Positions 9,360 through 21,223 of a DNA stretch of 49,421 nt are shown here, in pieces (the stretch's first letter is position 1; each line of letters opens with the position of its first letter). The stretch covers positions 1 to 49,421 of the forward strand of contig JAFYVJ010000037.1 in the NCBI GenBank assembly GCA_017549185.1, written 5' to 3'. The translations under genes and the position numbers were made by a program. The notes beneath the pieces are model-generated. The model was not told the origin of the DNA. It saw nothing but the letters and a program-made list of their open reading frames with translations, and searched no databases. The DNA comes from Roseburia sp. Its GTDB lineage: Bacteria; Bacillota; Clostridia; Lachnospirales; Lachnospiraceae.

Positions 9360-9878
9360 TTAAAATTCATTATACTTCACAATCTCACTCATCTCTTTAA
9401 ATTCAGAGTGCATAGCGATTGGAGCTGCATCCTCTGCCGGATACCCCATAACCAAAAGTGCTACCGGTTCTAAATCTTCCGGGATCACAAATGCCTCACG
9501 CATTGCTGCTGGATCAAAATGCATTACCCATGTAGTTCCTACTCCGATACTAGCAGCTTCTAACATCATATGTGTTGTCACGATACTTGCATCAATCTCT
9601 CCGCTGTTTGCACCGTCATACTTGCGTTTCCAACAAGCTTCTTTGCTATAGCATACCAATAATGCTGTAGGTGCATTAAAATGACACTTTGTACAACCTT
9701 TTAATTTTCCAATAGCTTCTTCACTATTAATGACTAAGATTCTCTGTGGCTGGATATTACATGCTGTTGGTGCTACATGTCCCGCTTTTAAAATCTTGTC
9801 CAAATCCTCCTGTGTTACCGCTTTATCGGTAAAACTACGTACAGAATAACGTTCCTCTGCTAATTTTAAAAAATCCAT
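9360..9878 (-). CDS. nitroreductase family protein
   Basis: The 172-residue flavin (FMN) enzyme of the nitroreductase superfamily starts with the typical RYSVRSFTDK phosphate-binding motif, followed by APTACNIQPQRI and the mid-protein helix DASIVTTHMMLEAASIGVGT with WVMHF. These enzymes reduce nitro groups, quinones or flavins with NAD(P)H. Members of this short clostridial type have no settled physiological substrate. Two Cys (GCTKCHF) near residue 62 are unusual but not diagnostic. GGTGGAG lies upstream of the ATG. Confidence 0.88.
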   Translation of the reverse strand: MDFLKLAEERYSVRSFTDKAVTQEDLDKILKAGHVAPTACNIQPQRILVINSEEAIGKLKGCTKCHFNAPTALLVCYSKEACWKRKYDGANSGEIDASIVTTHMMLEAASIGVGTTWVMHFDPAAMREAFVIPEDLEPVALLVMGYPAEDAAPIAMHSEFKEMSEIVKYNEF

Positions 9879-9926
9879 CTCTTACTCCACCTTTCTTTTA
9901 TATATAAATGCATTGTATTTTATTAA

Positions 9927-10550
9927 TTAGATAATATCCTTATATTCCTCTTCCTCTCTCCTGAAACGTTTAATGGCCTTTTTTATCTCCTCTGCATCAA
10001 TCTCCACTACTTCTGTATTTTTGGCTCGATAATCTAGCATAGTCTCATCATCCATACAACCTCCTGCCAGATAACAACGCAACGACATCATAATCGCACT
10101 ATGTGACAAAACAAGTACATTTCCATTCACGTTTTTCATCATATACTCTAAGGCACGGAATGTTCTTTTTAAAACATCATTATAACATTCACCTCCTGGT
10201 GTACGTACATATCGACGATGGGAATTCCAATAATGATAGACCTCTCCATATACCTCTTCGATATTCGGCCAATTATCACCTTCCCATACACCTAAGTCCA
10301 TCTCTGCCAAATCCGGCAAATCAACGCACTCTATCCCTAATGCCTTAGCTACCAGCTGTGCGGTCACTTGTGCTCGCAGATGCGGCGACGTATACGCCCG
10401 TTCAATTTTATAACTGCCATCTACCAGCTTCTCCGCCAACAACCGTGCCTGTCGCAGACCATTCGCATTCAAAGGCACATCTGTCGTTCCCTGTATTTTC
10501 TTTTGTACATTCCAGTCGGTTTCACCATGTCGCACAAAATAAAAAATCAT
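9927..10550 (-). CDS. histidine phosphatase family protein (phosphoglycerate mutase-like)
   Basis: The 207-residue cytoplasmic phosphatase begins with the catalytic FVRHGETDWN motif (phospho-His at H8). The second catalytic His is in VLSHSAIMM near residue 147, and a Glu/Asp-rich active-site loop (DLAEMDLGVWEGDNW) follows the pattern of this family. It is more like the broad-specificity or cobalamin phosphatase branch than a glycolytic mutase, and no cobalamin genes are near. AGAGG stands six bases before the ATG. Confidence 0.88.
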   Translation of the reverse strand: MIFYFVRHGETDWNVQKKIQGTTDVPLNANGLRQARLLAEKLVDGSYKIERAYTSPHLRAQVTAQLVAKALGIECVDLPDLAEMDLGVWEGDNWPNIEEVYGEVYHYWNSHRRYVRTPGGECYNDVLKRTFRALEYMMKNVNGNVLVLSHSAIMMSLRCYLAGGCMDDETMLDYRAKNTEVVEIDAEEIKKAIKRFRREEEEYKDII

Positions 10551-10578
10551 TTCATACCTCTTTGTCTTAAATCAAACT

Positions 10579-11664
10579 TTACTGACTTCTCCTGTCAATT
10601 CCATTCATTTTATAGTACATTGCTTTATTTTTGTACAATCGCACATCCGCTTCTTTCTTCAGACCCAAAAAATTCATTTCCGAAAACTCATATACCGATG
10701 CACACCCATAAGAGACATGCAAACACTCAACCACATTTCCTCTCCACGCTTCCATTGCCTCGTCAAAATTCCGGGACAATTCCGCTAATTGTTCTTTCCC
10801 CACCTCTGCAAGCACAATAAACTCATCACCACCAGTACGGCAACAATAGCCTATCTCTCCAAATGTTTTCCTTATACACTCTGCTGCTCCTTTTATCAAT
10901 TCATCTCCAGCTTCATGTCCTAAATTATCATTTGTTCTCTTTAATTCATTCACATCAAAATATATAATCGTAAAATCCCTTGGCAGTTTCCTCTCATTAT
11001 ATTTTTCCGCCAACTCCAAAAATACATTCCTATTATATAGTCCTGTCAACAAATCTGTCTGACTAAAGTATTCCACTTTTTGTTCGATAAAATGTCTCTC
11101 ACATTTTACGATTGTCATATAGGTACTAGACACCATACTAAGTATAGAATACACTACCATATTCACGATATCAGACTCTAATACCGCACCCGTCTTGGTT
11201 CTAAGAGCCGCAACAATAAAAATAACCATAGTAATTCCTATGCAGCTTATCATTCTTATTGGTCGGTCATTAAAAACTGTCGGTGCCACAAGCATCAACG
11301 CAATCAATGTTACCGTTCGTTCATCTGGTGTTGTTCCAACCGCCATTCCTAAACCAACTGCAAATAGCAACGCAATAAATATATAGATTCCAATCACCAC
11401 GAATTTTTCACTTTTTGGGGAAAACTTTATAAGTGCCAATATTGTCATCGATATCAGTGTACCTATCACATAAATATAACGATTATTCGCCATTACATTT
11501 GACACAAAAGAAACAAAAATCATAATTGCAAAAAATGTTATTGCAATGGTTGAAAAAATAATTAATTTTTGTTTATTATCCTTATAAATACGCGGTTTTA
11601 TAGCGTTGTAATCTGTTTCGCTCAAACCTGATGAAAATAGAACGTTTTTCGATATCAACTTCAT
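10579..11664 (-). CDS. membrane diguanylate cyclase (GGDEF)
   Basis: The 361-residue protein has about six hydrophobic helices (residues 33-190) and a C-terminal GGDEF domain with intact active site RTGGDEFIV and the metal-binding DVNELKRTND. It should make cyclic di-GMP from GTP. The inhibitory I-site RxxD that normally lies before GGDEF is replaced by GEIG, so feedback inhibition at that site is not expected. The sensory ligand of the membrane part is unknown. It is alone in its unit with its own promoter at 11700-11729. Confidence 0.92.
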   Translation of the reverse strand: MKLISKNVLFSSGLSETDYNAIKPRIYKDNKQKLIIFSTIAITFFAIMIFVSFVSNVMANNRYIYVIGTLISMTILALIKFSPKSEKFVVIGIYIFIALLFAVGLGMAVGTTPDERTVTLIALMLVAPTVFNDRPIRMISCIGITMVIFIVAALRTKTGAVLESDIVNMVVYSILSMVSSTYMTIVKCERHFIEQKVEYFSQTDLLTGLYNRNVFLELAEKYNERKLPRDFTIIYFDVNELKRTNDNLGHEAGDELIKGAAECIRKTFGEIGYCCRTGGDEFIVLAEVGKEQLAELSRNFDEAMEAWRGNVVECLHVSYGCASVYEFSEMNFLGLKKEADVRLYKNKAMYYKMNGIDRRSQ

Positions 11665-11699
11665 TTGTTATCCCTCATTTTTATCCACTCTTGTTTTTT

Positions 11700-11729
11700 A
11701 TTATAGCAAAAAACGTTCCTATTCCTCAA
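11700..11729 (-). promoter_or_regulatory. promoter of the diguanylate cyclase gene
   Basis: On the minus strand TTGAGG (11724-11729) and TATAAT (11700-11705) are 18 bases apart, about 36-41 bases upstream of the ATG at 11664. Confidence 0.6.
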
Positions 11730-11823
11730 CTATTTTTACCAGATTCTTTTGTGTCGAAAGCAAGAATATAAGAAATCCCTAAACTTCCACAACTTAACCC
11801 AACACAGTCTTGCCCATAAAATC

Positions 11824-11875
11824 AAAAAAACAGTCATGCAAAACTCCCTCTATCGAGGCAGAACCACATGACTGC
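11824..11875 (-). terminator. terminator of the ATP synthase operon
   Basis: CAGTCATG (11831-11838) pairs with CATGACTG (11867-11874). On the minus strand the stem is followed by seven T. Inner bases CTCCCTCTATCGAGGCAG can extend it. It lies about 50 bases past the atpC stop. Confidence 0.75.
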
Positions 11876-11921
11876 TTCCTTCACATAAAGTTATTTTTAT
11901 ACCTAATTATTTATTGCGAAT

Positions 11922-12332
11922 CTATTTCGCAACATCTATACGAACTAATGCCCTGCGTAGTGCCAGCTCTGCACGTTGCACATCAATCGCCTCTGTCTTA
12001 TTTGCCAGACGCTCTTCTGCACGGGCTTTTGCTGCCTGTGCACGTTCTACGTCAATTTCATCCGGCCATTCTGCAACCTCTGCGAGCAGCGTTACTTTAT
12101 CCGGCAGAATTTCTGCAAATCCGGAGTGTACTGCTGCAATCATTTTGTCTTCGCCATCTTTATGAATGGTTACAACACCCGGTGCAAGCACTGTAGTAAG
12201 CGGTATATGATTTTTGTATACACCGATTTCACCGGCAGCCGTATTAAATTCAATCATTGTCGCCTCACCTTTATGAAAAATACGGTCTGGCGTAATGATT
12301 TCTATACCAAAAGCTCTGCTATCGTCTGCCAT
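11922..12332 (-). CDS. atpC: ATP synthase F1 epsilon subunit
   Basis: The 136-residue subunit has an N-terminal beta sandwich (GIEIITPDRIFHKGEAT, GEIGVYKNHIPLTTVLAPG) and a C-terminal two-helix domain (ERAQAAKARAEERL) that regulates ATP hydrolysis. I start at the ATG giving MADDSRAF because GAGG lies five bases before it. The longer frame (MAKEYDSVMEVI) has no ribosome site and makes the protein too long. Last gene of the operon. Confidence 0.93.
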   Translation of the reverse strand: MADDSRAFGIEIITPDRIFHKGEATMIEFNTAAGEIGVYKNHIPLTTVLAPGVVTIHKDGEDKMIAAVHSGFAEILPDKVTLLAEVAEWPDEIDVERAQAAKARAEERLANKTEAIDVQRAELALRRALVRIDVAK

Positions 12333-12403
12333 AATGACCTCCATTACTGAATCATATTCTTTCGCCATCTGACAACAAATGTCCGCTGGCTCACTATCTT
12401 CTC

Positions 12404-13822
<1,419 letters not shown>

Positions 13823-13829
13823 TTATTAT

Positions 13830-14690
13830 TTAACTGATGGCAGATGCGCCCGCAATAATCTCTGTTAATTCCTGAGTAATTGCACCCTGACGCGCTCTGT
13901 TGTACTTCAGCGTCAAATCACTGATGATATCTTCTGCATTGCTTGTTGCAGAATCCATCGCCTGCATTCTGGCACCATTTTCACTGGCTACCGCTTCTAC
14001 TAATGCACCGTAGAATAAGCTTGTAACATATTTTGGAATAATCAAGTCTAATGCTTCTTCTTCATTCGGCTCATAAATCATCTGGGCTGTTGCACCCTCT
14101 GACTTCGTAATTTCTGCGGCATCAATTTCTACCGGGAGCAGTTTGATTAAAGTAGGTTCATGCACAACGGTATTTTTAAAATGTGTATATGCAAGATAAA
14201 TTTCACCAATCTCTCCATTTGTATAGTCTTTTAAAACTTCCCGGCAAAGTGCTGCTGCATCTGAATAAGATGGAGATTCAATTAATTCACTATCTGTGTA
14301 TTTCACATTGAATCCCTTTCTTGTAAATGCATCCAAACCTTTGTTACCAATTGCATAAATCTCTACATCTTCCTTCGGAAGGTCACTGTTAGCTACAAGC
14401 TTTACAATATTTGAATTGTATCCGCCCGCAAGACCTCTGTTAGAAGTAATAGCTACTACTGCTTTTTTGGTAGATTCTCCAGAAACTAAATACGGATGAT
14501 TCACATTTCCGGATTTTGCCAGCATAGAGCTGACTGTCTGATACATATGATTTGTATAAGGAGTCGTCTGCTCTGCTCTAGTTCTTGCCTTCTGCAATTT
14601 AACAGTCGAAACAAGCTTCATGGCTTTTGTGATCTGCTGCGTACTCTGTATGCTGCTTTTTCTTCTCTTTATGTCTCTCATTGAAGCCAT
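13830..14690 (-). CDS. atpG: ATP synthase F1 gamma subunit
   Basis: The 286-residue central stalk subunit has the N-terminal helix MRDIKRRKSSIQSTQQITKA and the C-terminal helix NAEDIISDLTLKYNRARQGA typical of gamma, which rotates inside the alpha/beta ring. Start MASMRDIK is fixed by AAAGGAGG eight bases upstream. The open frame extends 25 codons further, but that part overlaps the spacer that carries the dispersed repeat 14732-14814 and is not expected to be translated. Confidence 0.97.
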   Translation of the reverse strand: MASMRDIKRRKSSIQSTQQITKAMKLVSTVKLQKARTRAEQTTPYTNHMYQTVSSMLAKSGNVNHPYLVSGESTKKAVVAITSNRGLAGGYNSNIVKLVANSDLPKEDVEIYAIGNKGLDAFTRKGFNVKYTDSELIESPSYSDAAALCREVLKDYTNGEIGEIYLAYTHFKNTVVHEPTLIKLLPVEIDAAEITKSEGATAQMIYEPNEEEALDLIIPKYVTSLFYGALVEAVASENGARMQAMDSATSNAEDIISDLTLKYNRARQGAITQELTEIIAGASAIS

Positions 14691-14731
14691 AAAAGAATCC
14701 TCCTTTCTGCTCATTACATGACCAGAAAATA

Positions 14732-14814
14732 TGATTTTTGCATTCCAATTTGCTTCGCAAAGCAAAAATCATCTCCCGAATCACTTTCTTACGTGGTCTG
14801 ACAGCAAGTGTCTG
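14732..14814 (-). repeat. 83-bp structured dispersed repeat, copy A (atpA-atpG gap)
   Basis: This stretch aligns without gaps to 34905-34987, 69 of 83 positions identical by eye. It contains a perfect 10-bp stem (14732-14741 with 14762-14771) and an inner stem 749-761 whose minus-strand form is TTTGCGAAGCAAA, with GCGAAGC at its centre. The outer stem differs from copy B by one T-A to C-G pair exchange, so pairing is kept. Because it lies between two co-transcribed genes it would be present in the mRNA. Confidence 0.75.
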
Positions 14815-14845
14815 CCCACTGAACGAGCATCTTTCACCATTCCAC

Positions 14846-16904
<2,059 letters not shown>

Positions 16905-16917
<13 letters not shown>

Positions 16918-17420
16918 GTTGATTCACCCATTTCTTTCAATGTTTCTTCTACCAGCTTATCCTGAATAGTAGTATCGATGTTGGCTGCAACCACTTTTGC
17001 TGCCATCATAGATGCAATCGCTACCATTTCCTGTTTTACTTCATCCATCGCGCGCTTCTTAGAAAGCTCTGCTTCTTCGTTTGCTCTGCGCATAATACTT
17101 GCAGCTTCTAATTTCGCATCGTCAATAATTTTCGCTTCATTTTTGAGCGCTTTTCTACGAGCTTCGCTTAAAATCTGCTCTGCTTCTTTGTCTATGTCTT
17201 TAAGCTTTGCTTCATACTCTGCTTTCAACTTCGCAGCATCTTCCTTGTCTGCAAGTGCAGTATCGATATCTGATGCTATTTTCGCCTGTCTGTCTTCTAG
17301 CATTTTACGAACAGGATTAAATAACAAATAAGACATCGCTAAGAAAAGGAAGAAAATTGACACAATCATAAGCAATGTATTAAACAAAAGCTGTGCGTCA
17401 AGACCAAAAAGAAATTCCAT
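16905..17420 (-). CDS. atpF: ATP synthase F0 b subunit
   Basis: The 171-residue peripheral-stalk subunit has one N-terminal membrane helix (LLFNTLLMIVSIFFLFLAMSY, split over residues 11-31) followed by a long charged coiled coil rich in Ala, Glu, Lys and Arg. Only one b gene is present, as usual for a homodimeric stalk. Overlaps atpH. Confidence 0.95.
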
Positions 17421-17467
17421 ATTCTTTCCCTGGCCTCCCTTCTTAGATAATCATAATCAATCTCGGC

Positions 17468-17776
<309 letters not shown>

Positions 17777-17813
17777 TTAACATTCTTCCTAACGAACCTT
17801 GAAACGACTCGTT

Positions 17814-18548
17814 TTATTCTGCTGCGTAATTCTGGCTGATATAAGTCATTGTCAGCATACAGAATACGTAAGTCTGAATTGCTCCTGAGAACAAATCCAA
17901 ATATACATGGAGTGCTGCCGGCCAAATAAGTGCCAGTTTTCCAAGCAATCCATAAACAAGTGCCATAATAACCGTTCCTGATAATACGTTAGCAAACAAA
18001 CGTAATGACAAAGAAATCGGAACCGCGATCTCACTAATTAAGTTAATTGGGAACCAAATTGGTAACCACGGTGGTAACGGCGAACACATATCAGTCCAAA
18101 TCTGCTTCAGTGAATTATTTTTAAACTGAGCAACATGGATTAATGTAAATGTGATAAGACCCATTGATAATGTTGTACCATAATCGGCTGTTGGTGGTCT
18201 AAGTCCAAACAAACCGGAGATATTGCTAAGGAATATAAACACAAAAATGGTTAAAATATAGTTCCGATAAATCGGAGCCGCGATTTTCCCCATTGTACCA
18301 AAAACAATCCCATCAAGTTTCTCTACTAACAGTTCCAAAAGATTCTGTAGCATATCCGGTACTTCTGTTGCATGTCTCATTTTAATATTAGCCACAACGC
18401 CGAGTGCCAGCATCAACAGCATAACAATCAAAATACAGACATGTGATGTGGTAATCCAGACTTCGTTACCGAAAAAATCTACCGGAAATAACCCGTGTAT
18501 CATAAAGTCGATATCAGAACCGGATGACATCAAAATTGCGTTACTCAC
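17814..18548 (-). CDS. atpB: ATP synthase F0 a subunit
   Basis: The 244-residue integral membrane stator subunit forms the ion half-channels. The essential arginine is R183 in ISLSLRLFANVLSG, and helices flanking FGLRPPTADYGTTL are typical. Five to six membrane helices are visible. AGGAGG precedes the ATG. The frame lies between the atpI-type gene and atpE as in other clostridial operons. Confidence 0.95.
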   Translation of the reverse strand: MSNAILMSSGSDIDFMIHGLFPVDFFGNEVWITTSHVCILIVMLLMLALGVVANIKMRHATEVPDMLQNLLELLVEKLDGIVFGTMGKIAAPIYRNYILTIFVFIFLSNISGLFGLRPPTADYGTTLSMGLITFTLIHVAQFKNNSLKQIWTDMCSPLPPWLPIWFPINLISEIAVPISLSLRLFANVLSGTVIMALVYGLLGKLALIWPAALHVYLDLFSGAIQTYVFCMLTMTYISQNYAAE

Positions 18549-18591
18549 AATTTCACCTCCTTATAAACTTGTACTCGTAACATTTCAAATT

Positions 18592-19029
18592 CTATAAATC
18601 TGATTCGTTACAATTCTCTTCTAAAGAATTATCACCTCTTCCTTGCAATTTTAAAATAACTTTATGTGCAAATGGCTGCAGGTACGCAGATACCTTTAAG
18701 CCTAACACTCCTATAAACGCCATAACCATATTGCCAAGGTTAAACTTCATCATCACAAAAAATACAACTACCACTACCAGATAACGCAGCACCGACTTCA
18801 TAATAAGCCGATTACGTGATCCATCAGCACCATAAATCTCTACCGCATCACGAATCACCTGTGCAATATTAATCGCTAAACCTATGGCTACCCCAATTCC
18901 TATTAACAGTCCGGTAGAATATCGCAACTTGTCCTCTACGAACCATACCCCCACCAGTTCTACTACAATTCCATATATCACAATTCCAAGAACCAATCCC
19001 GGTAATGCATCATTAAGTCTTCTTAACAT
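18592..19029 (-). CDS. atpI: ATP synthase subunit I-like membrane protein
   Basis: The 145-residue protein has four predicted membrane helices (about residues 11-30, 38-56, 80-98, 100-118) and a charged tail. Position directly before atpB and the helix pattern match the AtpI/ATP synthase I family, thought to help c-ring assembly or cation supply. Sequence conservation of this family is low, so the symbol rests mainly on position. Confidence 0.8.
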   Translation of the reverse strand: MLRRLNDALPGLVLGIVIYGIVVELVGVWFVEDKLRYSTGLLIGIGVAIGLAINIAQVIRDAVEIYGADGSRNRLIMKSVLRYLVVVVVFFVMMKFNLGNMVMAFIGVLGLKVSAYLQPFAHKVILKLQGRGDNSLEENCNESDL

Positions 19030-19054
19030 CTAATATTTCCTAAAATAATATCTT

Positions 19055-19306
19055 CTATAGCATCTTGGTGAAATCATCACTTTTTCTGCCTCTGTCATTC
19101 TTCATAAATGGTTTTGCCATTTTAAAGATACTTGTAAATCCGGCAAAAGCACCCACAAAAAAAAGTACAATAATCACCCATGGCATATCATATTTATCAT
19201 CCATCCAAATCCCGAATGCAGTACACATGGCAATTGGAACCAGCATATTCAAACTAAACTGCAAAATTAACGTGATCGCTTGAAATACCTTTTTTTGCTC
19301 TTTCAT
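19055..19306 (-). CDS. atpZ: AtpZ/AtpI family protein
   Basis: The 83-residue protein has two membrane helices separated by GIWMDDKYDMPW, the characteristic Asp-rich loop of the AtpZ/AtpI (F0F1-ATPase subunit) family. It is the first gene of the operon, 25 bp before the next. Known members assist ATP synthase assembly or Mg2+/Ca2+ handling; this role is inferred from family and position. The upstream region contains a promoter abutting a terminator hairpin. Confidence 0.82.
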   Translation of the reverse strand: MKEQKKVFQAITLILQFSLNMLVPIAMCTAFGIWMDDKYDMPWVIIVLFFVGAFAGFTSIFKMAKPFMKNDRGRKSDDFTKML

Positions 19307-19340
19307 AATACCTCTACCTACTAAAATAGAATCTCAAGTA

Positions 19341-19376
19341 AAAAGAGTGATACTTTTTCACTAAGTATCACTCTTT
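19341..19376 (-). terminator. hairpin between the dCMP deaminase gene and the ATP synthase operon
   Basis: A perfect 13-bp stem (342-354 with 364-376 of the 19 kb block; AAAGAGTGATACT and its complement) is followed on the minus strand by five T. It is 140 bp past the dCMP deaminase stop and 35 bp before atpZ. A minus-10 box directly abuts its upstream arm. Confidence 0.75.
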
Positions 19377-19404
19377 ATTATACCATTTTTCGTCAATTTG
19401 TCTA
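19377..19404 (-). promoter_or_regulatory. candidate promoter of the ATP synthase operon
   Basis: On the minus strand TAGACA (19399-19404) and TATAAT (19377-19382) are 16 bases apart. The expected start point near 19370 falls inside the 5' arm of the terminator hairpin 19342-19376, so transcripts begun here would carry only a shortened stem. Confidence 0.55.
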
Positions 19405-19516
19405 GAAATATTCTGTTTTAGTAACTAAATACACTATAAAAACAGTCTAATTGTTTCTATTTTCTTGTATTTTAGAAAAGTTTCCTTTTTTTTAACATTT
19501 TTTAACGCTTAAAGAT

Positions 19517-20002
19517 TTATAGTGTGAACTTAACTTCTCTACCAGTATGCTCATACTGTACTAGTTCTACTCCTGCCGCATTCAACATTCGTCTAGAAGC
19601 AATCATAAATTTTTCCTTTGCATACTTGTCACTGTCGTATACTACACGTTTAATGCCCGATTGAATAATGGCTTTTGCACATTCATTACAAGGAAATAAT
19701 GTTACATAAATAGTCGCATCTTCCAAACTGCCTCCACGATAATTTAAAATCGCATTAAGTTCACTATGAGTCGTATAAAAATACTTGTTTTCTAATGGAT
19801 CTCCTTCTCTACACCACGGAAACTCATCATCTGAGCAACCAATCGGAAGTCCATTATAACCAATGGATAAAATCTTATGGTCAGGGCTTACAATACACGC
19901 CCCCACCTGTGTATTCGGATCCTTAGAACGCATACCTGCAAGCATGGCTACTCCCATAAAATACTCGTCCCAACTAATATAATCTGTTCTCTTATCGCTC
20001 AT
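19517..20002 (-). CDS. comEB: deoxycytidylate deaminase (ComEB-like)
   Basis: The 161-residue zinc enzyme deaminates dCMP to dUMP for thymidylate synthesis. It has the zinc-site motifs THSELNAI (His/Glu) and LFPCNECAK (two Cys), plus an ISWDEYFMGVAMLAGMRSKDP start typical of dCMP deaminases. The ATG at 20002 (MSDKRTDY) is preceded by AGAGGG at seven bases. The longer frame that overlaps the end of upp is not needed. Co-directional with upp, 20 bp after it. Confidence 0.94.
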   Translation of the reverse strand: MSDKRTDYISWDEYFMGVAMLAGMRSKDPNTQVGACIVSPDHKILSIGYNGLPIGCSDDEFPWCREGDPLENKYFYTTHSELNAILNYRGGSLEDATIYVTLFPCNECAKAIIQSGIKRVVYDSDKYAKEKFMIASRRMLNAAGVELVQYEHTGREVKFTL

Positions 20003-20022
20003 AAAGTATCCCTCTTTTTCCA

Positions 20023-20652
20023 CTATTTTGTACCAAAAATACGATCTCCTGCATCACCAAGACCTGGTACAATATAACCTTTTTCATTTAAATGATCATC
20101 TAACGCACCAATGATAATATCCACATCAGGATGTGCTTCCTGCATTTTCTTAACACCCTCCGGAGCTGCAATGATACACATAAAATGAATATGTTTGATA
20201 CCTTTATTCTTCAAAAGCTGTATTGCAGCAACAGCAGAACCTCCTGTTGCAAGCATTGGATCAACCACAAACACTTCACGATTTGCACAATCCTGCGGCA
20301 GCTTACAAAAATATTCTACAGGCTCTAAGGTCTCTTCGTCACGATACAAGCCAATATGACCTACTTTTGCTGCAGGTATCATCGAAAGTACTCCGTCTAC
20401 CATTCCAAGTCCCGCTCTTAAAATCGGAACAACTGCTAATTTTTTACCCTTTAATTCTTTTACAAGCGTTTTACAAAGAGGAGTCTCTACCTCTACGTCC
20501 TCTAACGCAAGATTTCTAGTTGCTTCGTAACACTCTAGCATAGCAATTTCTCCGATTAAAGTACGGAAATCCTTAGAACCAAGATCCTTTCTTCTAATAA
20601 TACCGATTTTGTGCTGAATCAATGGATGATCCATTACTATTACTTTTGACAT
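20023..20652 (-). CDS. upp: uracil phosphoribosyltransferase
   Basis: The 209-residue salvage enzyme makes UMP from uracil and PRPP. The PRPP-binding loop [15 protein letters not shown] and the C-terminal [18 protein letters not shown] are both intact and length is standard. AAGGAGG stands eight bases before the ATG at 20652 ([10 protein letters not shown]). The in-frame ATG at 20658 is too close and the frame further upstream runs through the hairpin 20671-20735. Confidence 0.97.
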   Translation of the reverse strand: MSKVIVMDHPLIQHKIGIIRRKDLGSKDFRTLIGEIAMLECYEATRNLALEDVEVETPLCKTLVKELKGKKLAVVPILRAGLGMVDGVLSMIPAAKVGHIGLYRDEETLEPVEYFCKLPQDCANREVFVVDPMLATGGSAVAAIQLLKNKGIKHIHFMCIIAAPEGVKKMQEAHPDVDIIIGALDDHLNEKGYIVPGLGDAGDRIFGTK

Positions 20653-20670
20653 ATGCATATCCTCCTTGTC

Positions 20671-20735
20671 TTGCGAAGCAAAATCCAACTCTACCCGCAG
20701 AGTTTATCCTTCTGATGAGGAAAGGATTTTACCTC
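20671..20735 (-). other. structured spacer upstream of upp
   Basis: AAAATCC (680-686 of the 20 kb block) pairs with GGATTTT near 20725-20731, enclosing the hairpin AACTCTACCCGCAGAGTT, and TTGCGAAGCAA (671-681) forms a tight mini-hairpin. There is no T run after it, so it is not a plain terminator. Many clostridia carry rpiB between the phosphatase gene and upp; here only this spacer is present. Confidence 0.5.
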
Positions 20736-21191
20736 CTAGTCTTCATTCAATAAATTCACTAATTTTTGTATACTTTTTCTCATGGTTTCATAGCATAGAC
20801 CATAAGACTGTAATGTTCCTCCGTAAGGATCTAAAATCTCTAATTCATCACCTACTAATTCTGTAAGTACATGAAGATTCTCCGGAATCACATTTTCATA
20901 TTTTTCTAAAATTTTTTCTTTTTGTATATACTCCATGGTCAGAATCAGCGTATCCATTGTAAAATCTTCTTCTGTCAACTGAACAGACATAAAATCATTG
21001 GTCGCCACACCATTACTTATAAGCACTGCTTCCACCTTTTGATTGATTGGTTCTGGAAATAAAACTACCATTCCTCTGGATTCGATATCCACCGGATGCT
21101 TTAATTCAAAATCCTTTAAAATTCCAACTGCCATCGGCGACCTTGCGGTGCCGCTTTCACATACAAATAAAATTCGATTATATTGATCCAT
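20736..21191 (-). CDS. low-molecular-weight protein phosphatase, possible arginine phosphatase type
   Basis: About 151 residues with the P-loop CESGTARS (Cys11 to Arg17, the C-x5-R signature) and the late general-acid motif DP (LDPYGG). In Bacillus YwlE a Thr in the P-loop at the position matching Thr15 here favours phospho-arginine over phospho-tyrosine; tyrosine-type enzymes carry Ile or Leu. That gives a weak hint of arginine phosphatase activity, but no mcsB kinase gene is in view. The start MDQYNRIL (21191) puts the P-loop at the usual distance from the N terminus. A longer start at 21224 would overlap the sua5 stop as TAATG and cannot be excluded. Confidence 0.85.
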   Translation of the reverse strand: MDQYNRILFVCESGTARSPMAVGILKDFELKHPVDIESRGMVVLFPEPINQKVEAVLISNGVATNDFMSVQLTEEDFTMDTLILTMEYIQKEKILEKYENVIPENLHVLTELVGDELEILDPYGGTLQSYGLCYETMRKSIQKLVNLLNED

Positions 21192-21223
21192 TTTCCTCTC
21201 TTCATCACAACTGTGATGCTCCA

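Noticed and set aside
16978-17331. 117-codon plus-strand frame opposite atpF
   Set aside because: Low-complexity Ala/Ser/Ile/Phe-rich product is the antisense reading of the coiled coil of the b subunit.
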